Notes: generated by a model from the sequence alone, not told the origin. DNA of 64,000 bases from Delphinus delphis (GCF_949987515.2 NC_082689.1:98556957-98620956); one strand, 5' to 3'; counted from the stretch's first letter, positions 21,705-34,845 are shown. Made by a program: numbers and translations.

Positions 21705-23130
21705 AAAGGTAGATTAAATGTGCCCAACTTTGGGGGACTGGCAACCCTTCTTTTTGAGAGGTGTATGTTGTGGGGATCTCCTATAGGAGGAAGTGATTGC
21801 TAAGAAGTCCAGTAATTTTAAAACTTCTGACCCACAGTAAAGGGATACATTTTATCTTATTACCTAGTAAACAAACACCTGGCATGCCTGACTACACTTG
21901 AGGAAACAGTCTGTAATACTTGTGAAGAATTCTGACCCTTTCTTCAATTTTCCTTTTTTCTAATACTTGTTGGAAACCACTAAATCAATTTCACAATTCA
22001 CCACTGGGCTGCAACCCACAGTTGGGAAAGTACTACTTTAAGTAGGGAGTTCAGAGAGAGGTGTAAGAACCCTGCAGAGCTGGGGAGACGCTGTCAGCCA
22101 GCCGTTATCACTCCTGCTGCTGGGAGTCCCGGCCAATTGGGCTCCCAGCCTCGAGCTTGGCTAACTTGACCTCAAGCACTGCTCACAATCTCCTTGGCTC
22201 TGTGACGCTCCAAGGGTGAGCTGGCCAAGTCCTGCCACTTGTCTACATTGTTCTTCCCCAGCCCTAGCCTGAGCTGGAGAACAGAGCCAGCGAAGACTCC
22301 ATGGCTCCCACGAGCGGCTCTGAGACTAGGTTTCACGCACAACTGAAATAAAACCTACCTGAAAGGCAGATTGCAAATCACTTAAGAATTATATTGTGCA
22401 ATTTCTTCCACATAGAATCATGAACTGAAAATCCCCAGCTCACTAGGATGTTTAACACTGAAGTCTGTCACTCAGGCGGGAATGGGGTTTTATTCAAATC
22501 TACAGGCAGGCTCTTTGCTGCAGGTTCCCTCCCCCAAGCAGTATGGGCCGTCGGGGGTGACTGCAGGAAGCCCCACTCGCCTTCTCCTCCACGCTCATCA
22601 CCTGTAGCTGACTCACCCAGGCACGGCTACCTGCAGATGAATGTGTAACAGGCCCTGTGCACAGAGGGCTGGCCCCGTCCCCAGCGCACCTGTTATTTAA
22701 TCACCTGCTCAGATGTCTGCCAGGTGATTCCAGAGACAGCAAGCAAAGCGAGTCAGCAGTCTGTCTCCTAACCACTGCGCCATCTGCCTTAGTTGTTGGA
22801 ATCCTTTTCGTTTTTTTGAAACACCTGCAGTAAATAACGCCACAGTCATATAAGAGTTCAGTAAAACTGAAGTTCAGGCCCCACACGTTCTTATTTGGAT
22901 AAGTAGTTTAAAAAAAAGAATCACTCCCACAGGAAGATGGGCCCCGGGAGCACCAGACTTCATTAGTCACTTAATAAAAGCTTCTTGATGGGGTAATTCC
23001 TTCCCTGAAGAGGGCAGCTTTGAAAAACAGTTTGGTTTTTTCAAAATATGTTTACCTCCCTCCAGTTTGCTGGGGAATCAATTTCTCTTGCCCTTGGGCC
23101 TAAGGGCCTCCCTCCTAGTGATCCTAACTG
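21705..23130. other. Unassigned sequence
   Basis: No gene or confident repeat is seen. A short tRNA-like phrase near 22767 (CCTAACCACTGCGCCATC) is too little to call a SINE. Confidence 0.4.
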
Positions 23131-23139
23131 CATTTCCCT
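23131..23139 (+). repeat. LINE-1 target-site duplication, left copy
   Basis: CATTTCCCT is repeated at 24061-24069, bordering the LINE-1 fragment. Confidence 0.7.
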
Positions 23140-24060
23140 GCAGAAGACCTGACTAGACAGTTTTCCAAAGAAGACATACGGATGGCTAATAGGCACATGA
23201 AAAGATGCTCAACATCGCTAATCATCAGAAATGCGAATCAAAACAATGAGCTATCACCTCACACCTGTCAGAATGGCCATCATCAAAAAGTCTACACATC
23301 ACAAATGTTGGCAAGGATGTGGAGAAAAGGGAACCCTTGTACACTGTTGGCAGGAATGCAAATTGGTGCAGCCGCCATGGAAAACAGTATGAAGGTTCCT
23401 CAAAAAAATAAAACCAGAACTACCAAATGATCCAGCATTTCCACCCGTGGGTATATATCCGGAAAAAATGAAAACACTAATCTGAAAAGATACACGCATC
23501 CTAATGTTCATAACAGCACTATTTGCAATCGTCAAGACATAGAAGCAACCCAAGTGCCCATCAACAGACAAATGGATAAAGATGTGGTGTGTATTTGTAT
23601 ATATATACACACACACACACACACAAAGCAGAATACTACTCAGCAGCAAAAAAAAAAATTCTGCCATTTGCAGCGAAGTGGATGGATCTAGAGAATATTA
23701 TGCTTAGTGAAATAAGACAGAGAAAGACAAATACTGTATGATATCACTCATATGTGAAATCTGAAAAATAATACAAATGAGTGTATATGCAAAAGACAAA
23801 CAGATTCAGATACAGAAAACTAACATGTGGTTACCAAAGGGGAGAAGGACAAACGAGGGGTATGGGATTAACACACACAAACTACTATACATAAGCTAGA
23901 TGAGCAACAAGGATATATTGTATAGCCCAGGGGATTATAGCCATTATCTTGTAATAGCTTATAATGGAGTATAATCTGCAAAAATACTGAATCACTGTGC
24001 TCTACACCTGAAACTAATACATTGTAAATCAACTATACTGCAATTTTTTAAAAGAAAACA
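23140..24060 (+). mobile_element. 5'-truncated LINE-1, 3' 0.9 kb
   Basis: It covers the end of ORF2 and the 3' UTR. Translation gives the [11 protein letters not shown] block and the C-terminal cysteine region, then a 3' UTR ending CATTGTAAATCAACTATACTGCAATTT with an A-rich tail. The 3' end differs from the ATACTCCAATAAA type at 7580, so it is another subfamily. A (TA)n(CA)n run lies at 23600-23625. A 9-bp duplication flanks it. Confidence 0.8.
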
Positions 24061-24354
24061 CATTTCCCTATGAATACTGGGAGTCAGGTCCTCGGGGCTG
24101 AGGCACGTCTTCCTCAGACATTTAATTCTAGTTTCTTGGACTTTGATATGGAGAGCAATAGAGAAGGGTAGGGAAATGGGTATGAGTAAAGATAATGAGG
24201 TCGCCAGCCAAAGGGTGTGTTTTGGTCCCCAAGTAATATTTTAAGATACCTGTAAGGCCTTACAAAGCCATCACATGGCTTCTGGAACCCCTGGACCTAT
24301 TACGTGTTTTGCCACAATTAACCAAGGTCGTTCTCCCCTTAAAAAAAAATTCCT

Positions 24355-24672
24355 AAAGACGAAGACATAGAGAATGGACTTGAGGACACGGGGAGGGGGA
24401 AGGGTAAGCTGGGACCAAGTAAGAGAGTGGCATGGACATATATACACTATCAAATGTAAAATAGATAGCTAGTGGGAAGCAGCCGCATAGCACAGGGAGA
24501 TCAGCTCGGTGCTTTGTGACCACCTAGAGGGGTGGGATAGGGAGGGTGGGAGGGAGGGAGACGCAAGAGGGAGGGGATATGGGGATATATGTATATGTAA
24601 AGCTGACTCACTTGGTTATACAGCAGAAACTAACACACCATTGTAAAGCAATTATACTCCAATAAAGATGTT
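24355..24672 (+). mobile_element. LINE-1 3'-UTR fragment
   Basis: Only the last about 320 bp of a LINE-1 3' UTR, from near AATGGACTTGAGGACACGGGG to TATACTCCAATAAAGATGTT plus an A-run. A-run plus TTCCT at 24341-24354 recurs at 24673-24686, consistent with a target-site duplication. Confidence 0.8.
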
Positions 24673-24686
24673 AAAAAAAAATTCCT

Positions 24687-25404
24687 GATAACCCTATGAT
24701 GACTCCCAACTGAGTATTGCGTCCAATGAAAACAAATACCTAATAGAGGATTCAGAGATTTCCTGCCAACTGGGCTTTCTTCCTTTTGTCTCCTGGTCTC
24801 CTGTTAAATCAAGGTGATTTAACAAAATGAAACCCACAGAGAAAAACTCACTGCAAAACTGAGATATTCAGTGACTCTTCATAAAAACTGCTCTGCCTCA
24901 GAGCTTTTCCCAACCACTACCATTGTTGGTTTTCTAAAAAAAATCTTTATACTACTTTAAAGGAGAGGTCGGTTTTGCTGCTAATTTTCAACATGCCTGA
25001 TCAGAAGGAATATTACAAAGCTGAATTTGGATACCCCACCCTGCATTTGATTCTAATACCTGGCTTGGGACATGGTTGAACGTCTCAATGACTAAGCTGT
25101 ACCCAGTGAAACAGGCAGATTGGCAGATTCTCTGCACCATGAAACAGGCCAGTTAGTGTGATGAAATATACAAGTAAACATGCTTTCACTTTCTAAAGAC
25201 AGTGTTTCTGACCCACAGAGAAACATGAACTGGTGAAGTCGACTGACTACTCCTAGCCACCTACACCTTCCTGCTCAATGTCTTCTAAGCAACAGAATGA
25301 ATCCATGCCAACTGAAAGGAAACAGTTCCTATAGTGAGAAAACTTTTCAGGACTGAAAGTAAAGCCAATCGCAAACTCATTAGTCCTATTCCTTTTTCCA
25401 ACTA
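24687..25404. other. Unassigned sequence
   Basis: No gene or confident repeat is recognised. Confidence 0.4.
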
Positions 25405-25570
25405 AGGCAATAGAAACATTTAGTGAGTGCTAGGCACTAGGTTACTCACTGGATCCTTAAAACAATCCTGAAAGGTTTCACTCCCATTTCACAGGTATTA
25501 GGGCCTTTACACAACCGTTCCGTAACCACACAGGTAACAAGTGTAACAGGGATCAAAGCCCGAACTTTGC
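25405..25570 (+). repeat. MIR-like ancient SINE
   Basis: It shows the MIR order: GAGTGCTAGGCAC, then a CCTTAAAACAATCC-type block, CCCATTTCACAGGTA and ACACAGGTAACAAGT. Diverged. Confidence 0.6.
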
Positions 25571-25999
25571 CACTAAATCCCGTATTTTAAAGCATTTTGC
25601 TAACATCATCTTTTGTAAAACTCACGATTTCCGAAAGCTCTGAATCAACAGAAGCTTACTTATTAATTTATTTTTACCTAAAAGGAATAAAGCTAATGTT
25701 TTAGTAGCAGACTGAAACTCTATGCGTTTCACAACCAATTATCCCAGTATCATGTAACCCTTAGGTCTTATCACAGAACTCAGCCACTTCATTCCCCTCT
25801 TGGAACGTTGAATATTAACTAAGAACAATTAAGAAATAAAATGTGCTTTATGCTAAAGGAGGCCTTATTTCAGGATAAACCGGAGGAAAAACATTACATA
25901 ATTTCTGGACAGATTCCAAAAAGTGTTTGCAATACAGTGAAAATAAAACGAAAATTCGAGTTTTAGTCAACTAACTCTAATAGACCACCTCCTAATATA
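25571..25999. other. Unassigned sequence
   Basis: AT-rich; nothing recognised before the LINE-1 starts. Confidence 0.4.
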
Positions 26000-28900
26000 A
26001 TCAAAATGTCTACCAGCAGCTAACAGCAAAATAGGTGAAGCAAAAAATGGTAGAACTAAAAGGAGAAATATACAAGTCCAGAGTTATACTTTGAGTCTTC
26101 AACACCCCCTCTCAATAATTAATAGCAAGTCTAACAAAAGAAAAATTGGAAAGCACAAACTACCAACACCAGGAATGAAACGGGATATTATTACAGACTT
26201 TGCAGCCATCAATGGAAATGAAGAGAACACTGTAAGCAACTCTACACCATACAGTTAACAACTTAGATGAAACAGGCCAATTCCTCAGCAAACACAAACT
26301 ACCACAACTCACCTAAGGTGAAATAGATTATTTTAGTAGTCCTAATAACTTTCAAGGAAATTAAATTTGTAATTTTAAAAGCCTTCCAAAAAGAAATCTA
26401 CACGCCCACATGATTTCACTGGAGAATTTCACTAAATGTTTAAAAAAGAATTAACAGCAATTCTACACAGTCTTTTCCAAAGGGAAGAGAAGAGGATGGA
26501 ACACTTCCCAATTCATTTTGTGATCTATCACCCCAATACCAAAATCAAAGACAGCACCAAACAAAACCTAAAACTACAGACCAATAATCGTCATGTAATA
26601 TAGATGTAAATATCTTTTAACAAAATATTAGCAAATAGAATTCAGCAATAGACTTAAATTATACACCATGACCAGTAAGTTTCATTCCAAGGATGCAAGG
26701 TTGATTGAATATTTGAAATCAATTAGTGTGATCCACCATATCAATAGGTTAAAGATGAAAAATCACATGATCATATCCTTTGATGCAAAAAAGGCATCTG
26801 ACAAAATCCAATACCCATTCATGATAAAAAATGTTAGATAAATAGAAATAGAGCAGAATTACCCCCAACTAAATGAAGAGAATACAAAAAACACCCTATA
26901 GCTCTCACTGATGGTGAAAGAATGAATGCCTTCCTTCTAAAATGGCGAACAAGACAAGAATGTCTGTTCTCAACCATTCTTACTCCACATAATGCTGGAA
27001 GTTATGACCAGGGCAAAAATACAAGGCAAGGAAATAAAAGGCATATAGATTGGAAATGAAGAATTAAAACTGTCCCTATTTGCAGGGACATGATTGCTTA
27101 CGTAGAAAATTTCAAGGAATCAAAAAAAAAAAAATCTAGAATAAGCGAGTTCAGCAAGGTCACAGGATACAAGTGCAACACACATAGACACAAGTCAATT
27201 ATACTTCTGCAGACTAATAACGAACATGTGGAAACCAAAATTTAAAAGACAATACCACCTCCAATCATGCAAAGAAATTAAATACTTTGATGTTAATCTA
27301 ATGAAACACCTATAAGACTTGTGTGCTGAGAAATATACAATGCTAATGAAAGAAATCAAAGGAGATCTAAATGAATGGAGAGACACACTATGTTCACAAA
27401 CTGGAAGATTCAAATAGCACGGACGCCAATTCTCCTCAAAATGATACACAGAGTGGATGCAATTCTTTTCAAAATCCCCACAAACAGGATATACACAGAA
27501 TTATTAGCATATTTTTATGCAGAGGCAAAAGAACTAGAATATCTAAAAACAATTTTGAAAAATAAGACAGTGGGAGGACTTTTGTCTGATCCCGAGACTT
27601 AAATAATTACAACAATCAAGCCTGTGTGGTATTGGCAGTAACCACATAAGATCAATGGGACATAAGAGAAGAAACAGAAAAATAAACCCATACAAATATG
27701 TCCAACAGATTTTTGGCAAAGGTGCAAGAACAATTCAACGGAGAAATATCATCTTTTTGACAAATGGTGCCAGAGCAAATGGACATCATAGGCAAACAAA
27801 AACCAAAACATTCTGGCTTATACTTCACACCTTACACAATTACCTCAAAGTGGATCAGAGACTTAAATGTAAAACTGTAAACCTTTTAGAAAAAATAAAA
27901 TCTGTAAGCGCTAGGACTAGGCTTACTTTTGGCACCAAAATCACAATCTATAAAAGGAAAAACTGATAAATTGCACCTCATCAAAATTAAAAACTTTTGC
28001 TTTATGAGAATGAAAAGACAACCTACAGACTGGGAGAAAATATTTTCAAACCACAAATCCAATAAAGGGCTAATCATATAGAATATACAGAGAACTCTTA
28101 AAACTCAATAGTAAAAAACCAAACAGTCCAATTAGAAAATGGGCAAAAGACATAAAGGATATACACATGGCAAATAAGCACACGAAAGAGGTTTAATATC
28201 ATTAGCCTTCAGGGAAATGCAAATTAAAATCATAATGAGGTATCACTACATAGCTATCAGAATGTCTAAAATAAAAAATAATGACAACACCAAATGCTAC
28301 TGAGGATGCAGGGAACTGGATCATCATGCATTGCTGGTTGGAATGGAAAATGGTACAGCCGGTCTGGAAAACAGTTTGACAGTTTCTCAAAAAATAAACA
28401 TGCAACTCCAACGCAACACAGCAGTTATACTCTTGGGCATTTATCTCAGAAAAATGAAAACCTATGTTTACACAGAAACCTGTAAACAAATGTTTACAGC
28501 AGCTTCATTCATAATAGCCCCAAACTGGAAACAACGCAGATGTCTTTCGATGGGTGAATGGTTACCCACGCTGTGGTATATCCATACAATGGAATACATT
28601 CAGGAATGAAAGGAAACGTAGCATTAATACACACGGCAACCTTGCTGCATCTCCAGAGAAGTATGCTGAGTGAAAAAAGCAAATCCCAAAAGATCACATA
28701 CGGTATGACTCCATTTACACAACAATCTTAAAATGATAACCTTACAGGAATGGAGAACAGATCAGTAGCTGTCAGGGGTTAAGTACAGGGTGGGGTGAGT
28801 GAGCTGGAAGTAGCTGTGGCTGTATTAGAACAACACGAGGGATCCTTAAGGTGACAGAAACGCTCTTAATTATCCATGTCAACATCCTAGTTGTGACATT

Positions 28901-29028
28901 TTATCATAGTGTTACAAGATGTTACCACTGAGGAAAACTGGGTATAGGGTACAAGGGATCTCTCTGTATTATCTTCTACAACTGCATGAGAATCTCCATT
29001 TATGTTAAAATAAAAAGTCTAATTTAAA
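26000..29028 (+). mobile_element. Old LINE-1 with degraded ORF2
   Basis: LINE-1 ORF2 is followed in order from an endonuclease-domain piece (about 26000-26140) through reverse transcriptase to the C-terminal cysteine region (about 28290-28600) and a 3' UTR ending TTATGTTAAAATAAAAAGTC. Between about 26130 and 26170 the sequence jumps from endonuclease to later ORF2, so there is an internal deletion. At 27081 the FADD catalytic motif region reads TTTGCAGGGACATG, a one-base loss that destroys it. Stops are frequent. It is more diverged than the elements at 1838 and 44300. The edges are approximate. Confidence 0.75.
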
Positions 29029-29194
29029 ACCACGTAGGAAGAAAACACAAATTTTTAAGTGATTGCAGGGTGGAGGAGAAATTTTAAGCATTAAAAAAAA
29101 AGGATAAAATTATAAATGAAAAGACACATCTGTCTGTAAAACCCTTCAAGACTTTTTCTGGTCAAAAATCGACCATAATATTTTCCAAAGTGAA

Positions 29195-29435
29195 TCTAAA
29201 AAATACAACAAACTAGTGAATATAACAAAAAAGAAGCAGACTCACAGAGAACAAATTAGAGGTTATCAGTGGGGAGGCAATATAGGGGAGGGGGAGTGAG
29301 AGCTACAAACTATCAGGTGTAAGATAGGCTACAAGGATGTATTGTACAACATGGAGAACATAGCCAATATTTTGTAATGACTGTAAATGGAGTGTAACCT
29401 TTAAAAATTGTATGAAAATTTTTTTTAAAAACTAC
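29195..29435 (+). mobile_element. LINE-1 3'-end fragment
   Basis: Contains CAGACTCACAGAGAACAAATTAGAGG, TGTATTGTACAACATGGAG and AATGGAGTGTAACCTTTAAAAATTG. These are the 3' UTR phrases of a LINE-1 subfamily distinct from the preceding element. Confidence 0.65.
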
Positions 29436-29933
29436 CATAAATCATTCAGTGGAATACTAGGTTGCCATAAAAAGAATAAGGAAACTCCTCATGTACTGAT
29501 AGAAAAAATGAAAATCCAAAATCTAAGAGGAAAAAAATGTTTTGGAAGAGTACAGATATTACTTTATCATTTGTATAAAAAAGAATACAGAAATTTATAA
29601 ATATGTAATATGTAGAAAAAAGCCTAGATATTGGCAACAGTGAGTGATTTCAGGAGGTGACAGAGGGCAAGTTTGGAGAGGAGACACCTCACTGAATGAA
29701 TGTCCTTTAGTATTGTCAAATCTTAAACCACACGAATATACTACTCTCCAAAAAAGAAATCAATCATTAAACAATGGTATCAGAAAATACAGTTACATCT
29801 CCAAAAGTTTTAAAAAGAATAAAATGTTAGCAACAAATCTAATAAAGGATATTGTAATACCTGTCATATATAAGTATATAAAAATCTTTATAAATATCCT
29901 GTTAACCATTAAGAAAAGTATGCAAAGAGCATA
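29436..29933 (+). repeat. Ancient LINE-1-like debris
   Basis: AT-rich, with phrases such as GTGATTTCAGGAGGTGACAGAGGGCAAG reminiscent of old L1M-type 3' ends. The last 17 bases (29917-29933) are the left copy of the duplication around the following SINE. Confidence 0.35.
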
Positions 29934-30111
29934 CCGCAACGAGAGAAGCCATTGCAATGAGAAGCCCGCGCACTACAGGAAGAGTAGCCCCTGCTCGCCG
30001 CAACTGTAGAAAGCCCCCGCACAGCGATGAAGACCCAACGCAGCCAAAAACAAAAATTAAGAAATTTATTAAAAAATAGTATAAAAAATTAAATTCAAAA
30101 GCAAAAAAACA
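29934..30111 (+). mobile_element. 5'-truncated CHR-1-like SINE
   Basis: Only the 3' body (CGCAACGAGAGAAGCCATTGC...) and the AT-rich tail are present; the tRNA-like head is missing. AGTATGCAAAGAGCATA (29917-29933) recurs at 30112-30128 with one mismatch, showing the truncated unit was inserted as such. Confidence 0.85.
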
Positions 30112-30128
30112 AGTACGCAAAGAGCATA

Positions 30129-30600
30129 AAGGTGATTTTCAGAAGTTGAAATACAAATGACTAATAAACATGCAAAACAAGATTTATCCTGATTAGTAAT
30201 CAAAGATATGTGAATGAAAGAGAGGCCATTTTGCCTATCAAGTTGGCAACAGATTTGTAAAATAATATTTGATGCTGGCAAGAATGAATAAACAGAGCTC
30301 TTCACCGCTATAGGAATGTGAGCTAAAACAACAGATAGGAAGACATTCGAAGCAACTGAAATGACCAGAGAGAGAGAAATGTTTCAATATGCAGGATGGC
30401 ATATCCTTATCTGGACTATGAGATAGCCACTTATGACTTTCAAAAATGGCATTGGTTTACAATGTTCATGATAGAATAAAACAGTAGCATATAAAATATC
30501 CAACTTTTGCCAATTAAAATTTTATAGCTCTATAGTTTTGAATTGCTTGATTACAGAAAAGCAATAAATACTTTGAAAAGTAATTAAAACCTGGTGTTTC
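30129..30600 (+). repeat. Ancient LINE-1 3'-end debris
   Basis: AT-rich sequence with GGCAACAGATTTGTAAAATAATATTTGATGCTGGCAAG-like content, resembling old L1ME-type ORF2/3' ends. Highly diverged. Confidence 0.4.
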
Positions 30601-30899
30601 ATTGGCTTTTGCTGGGGCTCCAAAGATGTTGGATTGAAATTCAAGAGGCTTCTTTGGGTTTTCTCTCAGCTCCTGAAAGTTCCCTCAAAGTTAGTTCTTT
30701 TCTTCCCCTCTATCAGTGGTAACTGACATTCGCATTCAATTAGCTTCAGAGAATCCCCCTAACACAGCCATTCTGGGATACGGAATCCTCTCCTTGCCCA
30801 TTGAGCTTGTCAATCAATCCATCCATCCATCCATCCATCAGAGGGGAGGAACCCAGAGGGATGGATCTTGAAGTGCAAAGGAAGAGCAGAAAGCAATTT
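30601..30899. other. Unassigned sequence with (ATCC)n
   Basis: No gene. An (ATCC)n tract lies at 30814-30839. Confidence 0.45.
30814..30839 (+). repeat. (ATCC)n microsatellite
   Basis: About six tandem ATCC units. Confidence 0.85.
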
Positions 30900-31012
30900 A
30901 TCTTTTTTTTTGAATTTTTGAATTTTTTTATACAGCAGGTTCTAATTAGTTACCCATTTTCTACATATTAGTGTATATATGTCAATCCCAATCTCCCGAT
31001 TCATCACCCCCC
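30900..31012 (-). mobile_element. LINE-1 3'-UTR fragment, minus strand
   Basis: The reverse complement reads GGGTGATGAATCGGGAGATTGGGATTGACATATA... followed by the AACCTGCTGTATAAA type of 3' end seen in the LINE-1 at 45900. Confidence 0.7.
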
Positions 31013-33484
31013 AAGCTGTATCATCCAGGCACTGCTTCCATCTTGGCTCCCATGTCTGCCTCAATGCTAAGTGGCAAGTGCTTCTAATTACCTTCTTGTC
31101 ACTCTGCCTGCCAGAGGGCCTGTCTGCCAACCTTGCCGAGAGCTTGGCACTCTGTCCTCGTACAAATGTTCTGCTTGAAAATGCCTGGCCCTCTCTCCTT
31201 CCCTCTCTTTCCACGTCACTCTGAAACCTCCTCGACTGCTTTTTTTATTTGGGAATCCAAGGTGTCACTCAACAAAAGGAGAAACCAGCAGTGAACTGGG
31301 TGATCACAAAAGCTTCCATGGTTAGCTACTGCCACGGAAGGGGTGGAGGGGTGGGAGGCATAGGAAAGAGGAAGAGATAGAGGCTTTTGAAGTTCCTCCA
31401 AAATCTTCGAAAATAACCTCATTTTCCGAATTTCCCAACATAATCTGTCTCTGTGCCTTAGCTAGAGTGCACTTCCTGTCTGGAAACCTCAGACCTGCCT
31501 CTGAGCATTTCTGAAGGGTGAGTGAGAGGAAGAGGTGAAGCTACAGCCTTACATGTGGGCAGTAGGGGACCAATGACTAGACCTAACAGCCCTCTCTTGG
31601 GCTGGTGGGAGAAAAGGCCCCCATTTCAGTTCTATAGTGGATGCCATTTTGGGCCTTTCTTCTGGTGACAGAACCCACATCTTCCACCTAGGGAACCACC
31701 TTGACCTGAGTCCATCTCCACTGGGCATGGTGACCCAGTCCTGGTCAGGGACGGAATCTCATTTCCTTGGCCAAAATGATTCAGGGCTGGGTTGAGACAA
31801 GGCAGACAAAACCCAATCAATTCTATGGTTTCTTCCCCAGGACCATGCGGAAAAGACTGTTCGGGCAGGACAGCTAACTGGCAGAGTCGAAGCCTTCTGT
31901 TGGTGGTGGCCATCCTTGCTTCCACCTCGGCAAACAGCCCGAGAGAATTGTGTCCGATAAAAAGCAGCCTCCTATACACACCTGGGATCCTTGAATCAGC
32001 CAGACGTGAACTTCTATTTTAAATCTGGCTTAGAATGAGTTCTGTCTCTCTTGCAACCCAAAGAGCTTTGACTAATCAAAGGCTCTCAGGAAAAACAACG
32101 AACCTATGGGGCCATTGTGGTGTCCCAGTTTGATCTGGACAGTTAGGCTGGGAGTCAGAGGGAAGAGCAAATCCATAAGCTGGTGCTGATTCCCCTTTGT
32201 ACATCCAGCCCCTGGGGGACTTGTCCTAGAGTCCTACGGAGAAAAGACTTATCGTCACCAGCGGGTTCAGAGAAAGAGGTGCTGACACAGGTGGCCAGCA
32301 TGGCTTGGGGGCAGCTGAAGCAAAGGGCAGAAAGGTCTATATGAGCCCATCCAGGCTGGAAGATCTGAGGTCACCAGAGTAGCCCATACTAGGCACCATG
32401 GAAGGCAGGGCAGGAAAGAAAGGTACCCCGAGGTAGCCAGGAAGGCTGAAGGCCAGAAACACACACAAGCTCCCCCCAGGGATTTGTGGACTGAGTTCTG
32501 GCCAGGGAGAAGCTGGGGAAGGATTTAGCGTTTATGACTCTAGGTACCCGCCCACCACCCCTCACTTGTCATTTTGACGTGTCCAGCCCTTGGAGCTTCT
32601 CCCAGCCCTCAAGCCTCAAGGCCAATTCTTCATCGTCTCTAGGAGTTTGCAGGCTATTCCTTTGCAGGCCTCGTAGATCTTCTCATCTGGGATCGGCCAG
32701 CATTCAGCATCTGGGCCATGATTTAGCACTTAATTATACTGACTCGCATCACATGCTCTGCTCTTCACGGGCTTCATTTCGTCTTCTCAAAAAGAGACTG
32801 AAGGTTTGTTTGAAAACCAGGCCTCTGTTACCATTGCTGAGGTGCTGCCTACACTCCCCCACCCCCAACCATGCAGTAAGCTCCCCCCAAGCCCCGAGCA
32901 TCTACTGATTAAGACTCCACTCCTCGCTTCCTAGCCCGCGTTTACAGTCACTTACATCCAAGGACAAGGGTAATGAAACTTCACTTAAGACGCCCAACTG
33001 TTTGATTTCAATCGCCCATTCAGTCTACCTGCTTCTCTTTAGAGTTTTTCTTCCCATGCAAAGATATTTATTCTAGGACCCTGAGATGAATTTTTTTTTA
33101 ACCCCTGATTTGCTACTCTCACAAACTGCAGAGAGGGCTTGCGTTATAGAGTTTAAATTTTTTTTTTAACCTGACTACAACCAGAGTGATCAAATTTTCA
33201 TGGCAGAGTGATGTTAATGTAACCATCCTGAATTTAAATACCAAGATGCGACTCTTCTGTGGACAGGCACTCCAAAGGTACCTCATCTGCTCAGTCATAG
33301 GGTAGATTCATATTGTCTGTGCAAGATGTCCATTCAGAAGTTAGCTCAAATTTGGACACTAGGAAGACAGTCTTTGTTTAAACATTTCTTATTGGGAAAA
33401 TAAACGGGGGATGTAGAGAATGGAATGGGGGTGCGTGGGGTAGTGGGAATTTAAAGTGCCTACTTAAGATTATTTGGGCAAACT
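31013..33484. other. Unassigned, mostly unique-looking sequence
   Basis: About 2.5 kb without a recognised gene or confident repeat. Frames on both strands are short and lack conserved signatures. Confidence 0.4.
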
Positions 33485-33580
33485 TCATTCATTCATTCAG
33501 CAAACATTTTTGAGCTTCCACTCACAAAGCACACAGCACCCAGTGAGCAGAAGGCCTGCCCTTTGGTGCTTGTGAGACAG
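33485..33580 (+). repeat. L2-like ancient LINE fragment
   Basis: ATTCATTCATTCAGCAAACATTTTTGAGC followed by a CTTCCACTCACAAAGCAC-type stretch resembles the common old-LINE/SINE phrase about cattcattcaacaaatatttattgagc. Short and diverged. Confidence 0.4.
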
Positions 33581-33624
33581 GCTGGGACCTGGGACCATTT
33601 GCTGCAGTGCCTGCACCTGGACAA

Positions 33625-34028
33625 ATGTCTCACTGATCAACAAAATACAAAGAAACTATAAGAGACTAAAAATAACTGCCATGTGTGCATGCACTGTTGG
33701 GCAAATGATGGACAACAAGATACAAAAAGACCAAAAATTCAACTGCCACTTCTGAGGACCTGGGAACAAAAGCAGGGTACTGCACATGCCCCCTGCACAC
33801 ACACCACCAAAGGGGTGGGCAGACCACCTAAGCCCCCCTCTGGCCCGGCCCCTGGACACACTCCTACCCTCACCCCATATAAGGATCCAGCTCGCCCCCC
33901 CTCAGGGAGCGAGCAAGGGAACCTGTTGTTGGTTCTCGCTCCCCCCCTGCTACAGCCTTGCCTGAATTTCTTGTTTGGCCTCTACTCAATTTCTATTGAT
34001 TAAGGACTCTGAGAAGCCCCGTGGGTAA
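33625..34028 (+). repeat. ERV LTR of artiodactyl type (unnamed)
   Basis: It has a CATATAAGGATCC TATA-like box near 33877. It ends through TACAGCCTTGCCTGAATTTCTTG, CTCAATTTCTATTGATTAAGG and GTGGGTAACA. These are characteristic of U5 ends of artiodactyl ERV LTRs as I recall them. The left border is approximate, and no target duplication or internal region was seen. Confidence 0.5.
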
Positions 34029-34516
34029 CACCTGCAGTAAATGTTTACTACAACTATGATGAGGCTCTGGGAAAACAATACCCCCTGCCCTCAAGAAGGT
34101 TCAAGTCTACTGCTTCAGGAAGTGGACTTAAGAAATATTCTGGATTTAAACACAAGGGTTCACTGTGCCCGTGGGAGGGCTGTTTCAGAAGCAGGGAAAG
34201 GAGAAGCCACACTACTGTGTGTGGAGAGGAGAAGGGGTGTGCAAGGAGAGCCAATCATTCTGGACAACGCTTTCCATGGAAGAGAGGAGAGACCCAGCTG
34301 GAGAAGGACGGGAACACTGGTGGAGGAAGGATGTCTTGTCTTTTGTTGTTTTTTTCTGTGAGACAGAAGAAACCTGAACATATTTTTTAATGGATGGAAA
34401 AAGAATTACTGAGAAAGAGCCTGAAAGTTTTGGGAAGAACGGATGGTTGATAAAGTGATGCTACAAAACCCCAGCAAAGGCAGGAGGGGAAAGTATCAGA
34501 ACTAAAAAAAAAAAAA
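34029..34516. other. Unassigned sequence
   Basis: No gene or confident repeat is recognised; overlapping short frames on both strands are incidental. Confidence 0.4.
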
Positions 34517-34845
34517 GATACAAATGAACTTATTTACAAAACGGAAATAGACCCACAGACTTAGAAAACAAACTATGGTTACCAAAGGGAAAAGGGGGGT
34601 GGGAAGGATAAATTAGGAGTTAGGGATTAGCATACACACACTACTATATATAAAATAACCAACAAAGATCTACTATATATATAGCACAGGGAACTCTGCT
34701 CAATATTTTATAATAACCTATAAGGGAAAAGAATCTGAAAAAGAATGTGTGTGTGTATAAAAAACTGAATCACTGTGCTGTACACCTGAAACTAACACGA
34801 CATTGTAAATCAACTATCCTTCAATTTAAATAATTAATTTAAAAA
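34517..34845 (+). mobile_element. LINE-1 3'-UTR fragment
   Basis: Contains AACTTATTTACAAAACGGAAATAGACCCACAGAC, TAGCACAGGGAACTCTGCTCAATA and CATTGTAAATCAACTATCCTTCAATTTAAA. This is the tail of the same LINE-1 type as at 23140. Confidence 0.8.

Noticed and set aside
22745..22800. Possible SINE fragment (CTAACCACTGCGCCATC)
   Set aside because: Under 40 bp of similarity and no duplication or tail; could be chance or a MIR scrap.
30814..30839. CRISPR-like tandem repeat
   Set aside because: Simple (ATCC)n microsatellite without spacers, in a mammalian genome.
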